Positions 59,101-64,000 of a stretch of 64,000 nt of DNA are shown here, piece after piece. The translations under genes and the position numbers were made by a program. This stretch comes from Cellulosilyticum sp. I15G10I2. GTDB taxonomy: Bacteria > Bacillota > Clostridia > Lachnospirales > Cellulosilyticaceae. Within the stretch, counting starts at the first letter, position 1; every line of letters starts with the position of its first letter. The notes under the pieces are model-generated. The model did no database searches and was not told where the DNA came from. It saw only the letters and a program-made list of their open reading frames with translations. The stretch lies in assembly GCF_900095725.1 (NCBI RefSeq), contig NZ_FMMP01000028.1, positions 186,001-250,000 of the forward strand, written 5' to 3'.

Positions 59101-60036
59101 TCAAAAACTCAACCCAACCAGAATACCGTAGCCGATAAATGATACTGCTGTCGAATACACCAGCAACTGTGTGAAAAAATCTACTTCTTCCCGCTTCTGA
59201 ATATACAGTGGAAGAATATACGGTGCAGGCAATAAAATAAAAGCGTAAAAAGCCTGTATAAACAGTCCATCCAAATCGGGGATTAGGCGTATTATAGCAA
59301 ACAACACCAGTGTACCAAGCCCCACCACCAGCACGATCCGTGATAAAATATATGTTACTGTTTTGCGAAGATGTGTACGCTGAAAAACCATCGTGTACCC
59401 GATAACGATCAAAATCAGCGGTGAAGTCAGTGGCTTGAGAAACGCTATAACCGCAAGTAGACTCTGACCGATAACATGTTCATTCATCAGAGGTCGGATT
59501 CCCGCAAGGTTCGCCGCTACCCCTAAGACAATGGCGATAATCGTTGGTGTCTTTAAAAATTGCCCAACTGTTTCCGTAAGACTAAAAGGCTTATCTGCCG
59601 ATCTCGCAATTAGCGGCACATAAAAGAACCATATAAACAATTCATGACCAAAGCCAATAAGCATGATGACTGGCAGCTGCTCCATACCCCAGATGGCACC
59701 AAAAAGACCAACCCCAATCATCCCAAACTCAAATCCCGTCATATAACCCTTCGTATAAAACATTCCAAAAGTCTTTGGAAAAAACTTATGTAATCCACTA
59801 CCAATTCCATATAACAGGCCACAATAAATAAAAATTAACCCAAAAAGCAATAGATATGACATCTCAAGTGTCATTGTCGAAAATGCATCAAACAAAACAG
59901 CCGGCAATGCAACCCCTATAATCAATGTCTTCAATCCTTCTATAAACACATCCGAAAATAATTTTTTCCATTTCGCAAAAAAACCAATCCCCATCAACAA
60001 AAAAATTGGCAACAACCTTCTCAGTACTTCCTCCAC
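59101..60036 (-). CDS. AEC-family transporter (auxin efflux carrier-like)
   Basis: About 311 residues from GTG at 60036, eight bases after GAAGGGG; an ATG at 60060 is the alternative. Ten membrane segments in two halves, with LIIGVALPAVLFDAFSTMTL in the first and PLTSPLILIVIGYTMVF in the second, as in AEC permeases. Members export or import malate and similar acids. Substrate unknown. The gene lies 10 bp from the GIY-YIG protein gene but probably has separate function. Confidence 0.8.
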   Translation of the reverse strand: MEEVLRRLLPIFLLMGIGFFAKWKKLFSDVFIEGLKTLIIGVALPAVLFDAFSTMTLEMSYLLLFGLIFIYCGLLYGIGSGLHKFFPKTFGMFYTKGYMTGFEFGMIGVGLFGAIWGMEQLPVIMLIGFGHELFIWFFYVPLIARSADKPFSLTETVGQFLKTPTIIAIVLGVAANLAGIRPLMNEHVIGQSLLAVIAFLKPLTSPLILIVIGYTMVFQRTHLRKTVTYILSRIVLVVGLGTLVLFAIIRLIPDLDGLFIQAFYAFILLPAPYILPLYIQKREEVDFFTQLLVYSTAVSFIGYGILVGLSF

Positions 60037-60070
60037 AATCCACACCCCTTCACACTTCATTCTAAATTAA

Positions 60071-61717
60071 CTATACCTCATAATGATCTGTATCTTCAGA
60101 AACATACGCTATCCGCTGCTCTTCAGCAAGATAATTAATATCTTTACTCCTATAAACAGGAGTAAATCGCTTAAAGTATTCTCTCAAAGCATCATCACAA
60201 ATATACATATAAGTCCCTCTTATTCCTCTTGTTAAAAGTGTCTTATATATATTTAAGATATATGCTTTCAAAATCTCTACATTATCTACTGTTTGTTTGC
60301 CGTATTTATCAAAGTATTTTTCAGCATAAATCTCTACTTGACCATTTCGATAAGCTATCTCATCACCAATAATAACTCCGACATAATTTAAGTCATACCC
60401 TTGAATGGTATGTATACACCCAATCTCTTCTAAAGCCTTACTTGAGTTTACCCAGTCTTTGTTAGTAGAATTCCAACGATAGCTTTGTCCTTGAATTTTA
60501 ATATCATAAGCATTCTTATCCTTTTTAGATTCCCATGGCCAAGCGTAACCTGCTACCATTCTACAAAGTCCATATTTTAATTGTTTTATTTTGACCTGAT
60601 TTTCCATTTCTACAATACTCTCAAAAAGATAGAACTCATATTTATCAAATCTTTTAACTTCTACCTGTTGTCTGTGTAATATATTATGAATGTATTCGAT
60701 ATAGTCTTCTCCACCTAATACACGCATTTGAGATTTGATAGAGTATTTTAGGGCATTTAGTTTGTCTATTTTGTGAGACAATATATCAGAAGGTCTAACA
60801 GACTGATTAGGGTCATAGCAAAGCACTATATGTTTAGATGCTTGCCTTATCCAATCTAACTGATCTCCTTCTTTAATATCTAGACCTAAACTTCTATTCA
60901 TTTTATCAAACTGTCCCATATTACTAATGTTTACTCGGCGATTGAGACGATGTGCCTCATCTACTATCAATACATCATATTTTTCTTTGGTAACCTCAAA
61001 AGGACTTAGTATCATACTACTCTTGAGCCCTTTAACAGATTTAAAGACTTTTTTTAAGGTACCTCTTAGAGAAGTCATTGGAACAACTAAGCCTATGTTA
61101 AGATGCTTTGTCTGTTCACATTCAGTAAGATATTTGACAAGATAAACAGCTACTATAGTCTTTCCGGTTCCTGGTTCCCCTTGTATAATATGTTTACTCT
61201 CAGTTTCCTCAATAATACTCTCTTTTATTGCCTCTACAACTGCTAACTGTTCACTGTTTAAAGCCTTATATGGTGAGTACTTAAATAAGTCACTGTTTCT
61301 AAGTTCAAAAATGCCTTTAACTACTACATTTTTTCTTCTCAGCTGTTCCCAAATTTTCTCAAACTTTGCTTGGTAAAATTCCCTGTCATAGTAGTTATGG
61401 TTTGTTAAGCCTACATTGCTATTTTGCAGTTTATACTTATTATCCGCAGCCATATATTGGATAAGCATCGACTCAATATCGAGCGCTACAGATTTATTAA
61501 AATCATTATCGCTGATAATATGGATTTGATCTAAGTTTTTTCTTTCTTCCACCTTATAGTGTTGTTGACTACGCTTATAGGCATTAATAGTCTCACCCAC
61601 ATAAGCCTCTTTTTGCCCTTCTAAGACATAGACTACTGGCCAGTTCTTGCCATACTTATAGCATCCAATTTTTTCGAAATCGTCTCTATGATACTCAAAA
61701 GTTTTGATTAATCCCAC
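60071..61717 (-). CDS. GIY-YIG nuclease domain fused to DUF2075 ATPase
   Basis: 548 residues. Residues 27-110 hold a GIY-YIG-like domain (PVVYVLEGQKEAYVGETIN, then YKRSQQHY). Residues 150-548 are a DUF2075 superfamily 1-like NTPase: Walker A QGEPGTGKTIVA at 179-190, Walker B DVLIVDEAHRLNRR near 258-271, and conserved VLCYDPNQSVRPSD and CIHTIQGYDLNYVGVIIGDE motifs typical of helicase-like ends. The pairing suggests DNA cleavage with ATP-driven remodelling, a layout found in some defence and repair proteins. Role unproven. Confidence 0.85.
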   Translation of the reverse strand: MGLIKTFEYHRDDFEKIGCYKYGKNWPVVYVLEGQKEAYVGETINAYKRSQQHYKVEERKNLDQIHIISDNDFNKSVALDIESMLIQYMAADNKYKLQNSNVGLTNHNYYDREFYQAKFEKIWEQLRRKNVVVKGIFELRNSDLFKYSPYKALNSEQLAVVEAIKESIIEETESKHIIQGEPGTGKTIVAVYLVKYLTECEQTKHLNIGLVVPMTSLRGTLKKVFKSVKGLKSSMILSPFEVTKEKYDVLIVDEAHRLNRRVNISNMGQFDKMNRSLGLDIKEGDQLDWIRQASKHIVLCYDPNQSVRPSDILSHKIDKLNALKYSIKSQMRVLGGEDYIEYIHNILHRQQVEVKRFDKYEFYLFESIVEMENQVKIKQLKYGLCRMVAGYAWPWESKKDKNAYDIKIQGQSYRWNSTNKDWVNSSKALEEIGCIHTIQGYDLNYVGVIIGDEIAYRNGQVEIYAEKYFDKYGKQTVDNVEILKAYILNIYKTLLTRGIRGTYMYICDDALREYFKRFTPVYRSKDINYLAEEQRIAYVSEDTDHYEV

Positions 61718-61767
61718 TTTTACCCCTCCATACCCTATTTGAAAGCTTATCCAATTTTATAGGATCT

Positions 61768-62103
61768 TTAAAGCTCTGTATATTTTTTGCTGTTCCCTTT
61801 AGCTTTCTCTACGGGGTATTTCTTCGCATTCTTTTCCATCTTCTTTAATATAATATCTTCTAAATTTACACCTATTGCATCTGCCATATGTATGCAGTAA
61901 ACAAAGACATCAGCTAACTCTTCTGCTGTGGCTTCTTTATCATAGGTATTATTCCATTGGAACTGTTCAAGTAATTCTCCAGCTTCTATACTAATAGACT
62001 TTGCAAGATTTTCTGGTGTGTGAAACTGTCCCCAATCTCGTTCCTCTCTAAATCGACGAACTACTTCTAGTACCTTTTCCATTTCTGTTTTCCTCGCTTT
62101 CAA
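61768..62103 (-). CDS. MazG-like nucleotide pyrophosphohydrolase
   Basis: 111 residues. FREERDWGQFHTPENLAKSI, then SIEAGELLEQFQWNN (E-E-x2-x-E type metal site) and EELADVFVYCIHMADAIGV form the helical MazG/MazG-like fold that splits NTPs or damaged dNTPs. The length fits the single-domain group related to XTP3TPA/dCTPase. Start at 62103. Confidence 0.85.
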   Translation of the reverse strand: MKARKTEMEKVLEVVRRFREERDWGQFHTPENLAKSISIEAGELLEQFQWNNTYDKEATAEELADVFVYCIHMADAIGVNLEDIILKKMEKNAKKYPVEKAKGNSKKYTEL

Positions 62104-62463
62104 AATTTATTCTTTAGATTAATAAACAATAATAGCAACAATGTACAATTCTAATTTAATTTTATGCGTTAATTAAAAAAAATTCAACTAATTCTACTCT
62201 AATCAACCTTTATCTCCTTTACCTTACCTACACTCCCGTTCTCTAGCACGCTGATCTTCCTTTTGGACAACAAGAACGACTGCTCCTATATCTTATAGTG
62301 CCTTGGACAGTTGATATAGTACCAGCTTAAAATATAAGATTCAAATTTGAAAGGTGATTTATTCAAATAGCTTTTAGGTCAGGAATACTGTTTGAGCAGC
62401 ACTCATCCCCTGGGATGAGTCGCGATTTTGCGGACGTTATCCAACTACTTCAAGTATAACATA
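62104..62463. other. Non-coding stretch, about 360 bp
   Basis: No gene is seen. On the minus strand a 26-codon fragment (FLLSKRKISVLENG, ending in VKEIKVD and stop near 62204) looks protein-like but has no start or ribosome site and may be a gene remnant. A short palindrome CTCATCCCCTGGGATGAG lies at about 62401-62418. Confidence 0.4.
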
Positions 62464-62497
62464 CAAAAAAGGACGAACAGCAATCGCTGTCCGTCCC
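62464..62497 (-). terminator. Terminator of the GH105 gene
   Basis: On the minus strand GGACGGACAGCGATTGCTGT and its partner TTCGTCC form a stem followed by TTTTTTGT, just after the stop codon. Confidence 0.85.
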
Positions 62498-62505
62498 AAC
62501 ATATT

Positions 62506-63627
62506 TTAATATTCTCTAATAAGCTCTGTATAAGCAAGTAACAAAGGTGCTATTCCTTTAGCTTCATTTTCAACAACTGGCTCAGAAATATAGTATTCAT
62601 AACTGCCATCTCTTTTTTCTTTGCCACCAAGTCCTGCTACTAAGCAAATGCCACCTAAGTGCATCTCGCCATTTTTTTCATAAAGGTACTTCTTACAGAT
62701 CCCCTCAAAAGCTTTATCGCCATAAGCTTTATATTTTTCTTCCAAATAACCGAGTCTTACGCCTTTTAGAATGGCATAAGCCATAATGGCACTGCCGCTG
62801 GTTTCTAAATAGTTGCCTGCTCTATCTCCTTGGTCAATGACTTGATACCACATACCCGAATCATCTTGATATTTAAGAAGTGCATCAACTACATCTTTGA
62901 AAATGGCCATCAACTTCACATAAGCCTCAGATTTTTTGTCGTCCATTTTTTCAAGTGTATCTATGAGGGCCATGACATACCACCCCATAGCTCTTAACCA
63001 GAAGTTTTGAGAAAGACCCGTTTCTTTGTCACACCAGAAAATGTCTCTTGAAGAATCATACCCATGATAATAAAGTCCTGTTTTTTGGTCCTTCATCAGC
63101 TTTTCTACATTAATAAACTGACTATAGATATCTTCACAATTAGCCTTATTGTTAAATTTTATTTCATACTCCATGTAAAAAGGCTGCGCCATATAAAGTC
63201 CATCAAGCCATATTTGATAAGGATAAATCTTCTTATGCCAGAAGTTGCCTTCTTGAGTTCGAGGCTGCTTTTTTATTTGCTCATATACTGTATCAATGGC
63301 CTTGCGATACTTTTCTTTACCTGTTAACTCATAAAGCTCAAAAAGTGTTTTGCCAGCATTTACATTGTCAATATTAAACTCTTCTACTTCATAATCTTTA
63401 ATCGTGCCGTCTTCTTGTACGAAGTAATCTATAAAGTTATCTGCAAAGCTCAGATACTTTTCATTTTTAGTAATAGCATACATCTCTAGGATCGCTTTAA
63501 TCATACAACCATCAATATAATTCCACTTTGTTTTTTCACCACTTCTTACTTTTTCTATATTCCAAATTGGATATTCTGGCGTACTTTTTTCTAATAGCTC
63601 TTCGATATAGCGTTCAAGCATTTCCAT
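62506..63627 (-). CDS. Unsaturated rhamnogalacturonyl hydrolase, GH105
   Basis: 373 residues from the ATG at 63627 (AAGGAG eight bases upstream). The (alpha/alpha)6-barrel family motifs NYIDGCMIKAILEMY, YPYQIWLDGLYMAQPFYMEY (with the catalytic Asp), FWLRAMGWYVMALID and YLETSGSAIMAYAILKG match YteR/GH105. It removes the unsaturated galacturonyl residue from rhamnogalacturonan I fragments and sets free rhamnose-containing products. No signal peptide, so it acts on imported oligosaccharides. It links pectin breakdown with the rhamnose genes. Confidence 0.9.
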   Translation of the reverse strand: MEMLERYIEELLEKSTPEYPIWNIEKVRSGEKTKWNYIDGCMIKAILEMYAITKNEKYLSFADNFIDYFVQEDGTIKDYEVEEFNIDNVNAGKTLFELYELTGKEKYRKAIDTVYEQIKKQPRTQEGNFWHKKIYPYQIWLDGLYMAQPFYMEYEIKFNNKANCEDIYSQFINVEKLMKDQKTGLYYHGYDSSRDIFWCDKETGLSQNFWLRAMGWYVMALIDTLEKMDDKKSEAYVKLMAIFKDVVDALLKYQDDSGMWYQVIDQGDRAGNYLETSGSAIMAYAILKGVRLGYLEEKYKAYGDKAFEGICKKYLYEKNGEMHLGGICLVAGLGGKEKRDGSYEYYISEPVVENEAKGIAPLLLAYTELIREY

Positions 63628-63665
63628 ACTCAATTCTCCTTGCCCTGTCTTTATAGTACATCAAA

Positions 63666-64000
63666 TTAAAGAGTGACCCCATCTTTGAAAATGGCAATAT
63701 CTCTAATGTCATTTTGCTCTGTCTTGGTCTGTATTTCTCCTGATGCGAGTTTTATGAGATAGTCGTAGAATTCATCTGCCACATCTTTCATATCCATACC
63801 TTCAACTAATCTTCCTGCATTAAAGTCAATCCAATTTGATTTTCTTTCATAAAGATCAGTATTGGTAGAGATCTTAACAGTTGGCACTGGACATCCAAAC
63901 GGTGTACCTCTTCCTGTTGTAAATAATACAATATGTGCTCCTGAAGTCGCGAGGGCTGTTGCCGCAACGAGATCATTTCCTGGTGATTGTAGAAGATTAA
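63666..64000 (-). CDS. UxaA-family altronate dehydratase, C-terminal part (5' end outside window)
   Basis: The frame is open to the window edge; about 110 codons are visible. SPGNDLVAATALATSGAHIV, LFTTGRGTPFGCPMPTVKIS and NWIDFNAGRLVEGMDMKD are the closing motifs of the UxaA/GarD sugar-acid dehydratases, which turn D-altronate or related acids into 2-keto-3-deoxy acids. The visible end fits use of the galacturonate set free by the GH105 enzyme. The exact acid cannot be told from this half. Confidence 0.88.
   Translation of the reverse strand, partial: NLLQSPGNDLVAATALATSGAHIVLFTTGRGTPFGCPVPTVKISTNTDLYERKSNWIDFNAGRLVEGMDMKDVADEFYDYLIKLASGEIQTKTEQNDIRDIAIFKDGVTL

Noticed and set aside
58838-59104. 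An 88-codon minus-strand frame overlapping the small membrane protein
   Set aside because: It is in another frame of the same strand, and its composition is poor; the 85-residue membrane protein has the better ribosome site and segment pattern.
62204-62290. Protein-like 26-codon fragment on the minus strand
   Set aside because: No start codon or ribosome site, and too short for a family call; kept only as a possible remnant.

Overview
The window looks like a chromosomal segment of a low-GC, Gram-positive anaerobe of the Clostridia (Lachnospirales-like). Support for this: AT-rich codon use, strong AGGAGG-type ribosome binding sites, short U-tract terminators, YesM/YesN-type two-component genes, and a rhamnose/1,2-propanediol microcompartment locus. 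The species cannot be read from the sequence alone.

Region 1 (about 1-29,010) is an integron-type gene-cassette array. I count 32 attC-like sites (two of them clearly damaged or truncated). They separate short cassettes that nearly all carry one minus-strand gene, with the attC just 3' of the gene. Cargo is typical integron accessory content: at least eight GNAT acetyltransferases, methyltransferases, VOC/glyoxalase proteins, a GrpB protein, a creatininase, lipoproteins, small membrane proteins, two toxin-antitoxin modules, a TIR-domain protein and several proteins I cannot name. Cassette polarity puts the attI end at about 29,010. Just beyond it, at 29,140-29,335, lies a broken tyrosine-recombinase fragment (GRKDRYTLLSE and VSVHTLR motifs), so the array has no intact integrase in this window. 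The attC sites are unusual: most fold as two inner hairpins on one outer stem. The two ends of each cassette are also complementary for about 12-21 bp, and the imperfections are mostly G.T wobbles on the plus strand, which is the bottom strand of the cassettes.

Region 2 (29,439-41,100) holds an M50-type membrane peptidase and then a rhamnose uptake block: mutarotase RhaM, a sugar-binding lipoprotein, two permeases and an RbsA-like double ATPase, a YesN/YesM-like response regulator and sensor kinase, and rhamnulokinase RhaB.

Region 3 (41,105-55,685) is a bacterial-microcompartment operon under a DeoR-family regulator. A class II aldolase with a C-terminal encapsulation peptide should split rhamnulose (or fuculose) 1-phosphate into DHAP and lactaldehyde. 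B12-dependent diol dehydratase (PduCDE) with its reactivase (PduGH), cobalamin adenosyltransferase (PduO) and cobalamin reductase (PduS) would turn 1,2-propanediol into propionaldehyde. PduP and PduL then lead to propionyl phosphate, and a zinc alcohol dehydrogenase leads to propanol and recycles NADH. Six shell proteins are encoded. Rhamnose isomerase, an iron-type lactaldehyde reductase and a propionate kinase are not in the window.

Region 4 (55,910-64,000) contains a chemoreceptor, an HD-domain hydrolase, a small membrane protein, an AEC-family transporter, a GIY-YIG/DUF2075 protein, a MazG-like pyrophosphohydrolase, a GH105 unsaturated rhamnogalacturonyl hydrolase and the C-terminal half of a UxaA-type altronate dehydratase. 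The GH105 and UxaA genes suggest that the rhamnose comes from pectin (rhamnogalacturonan I).
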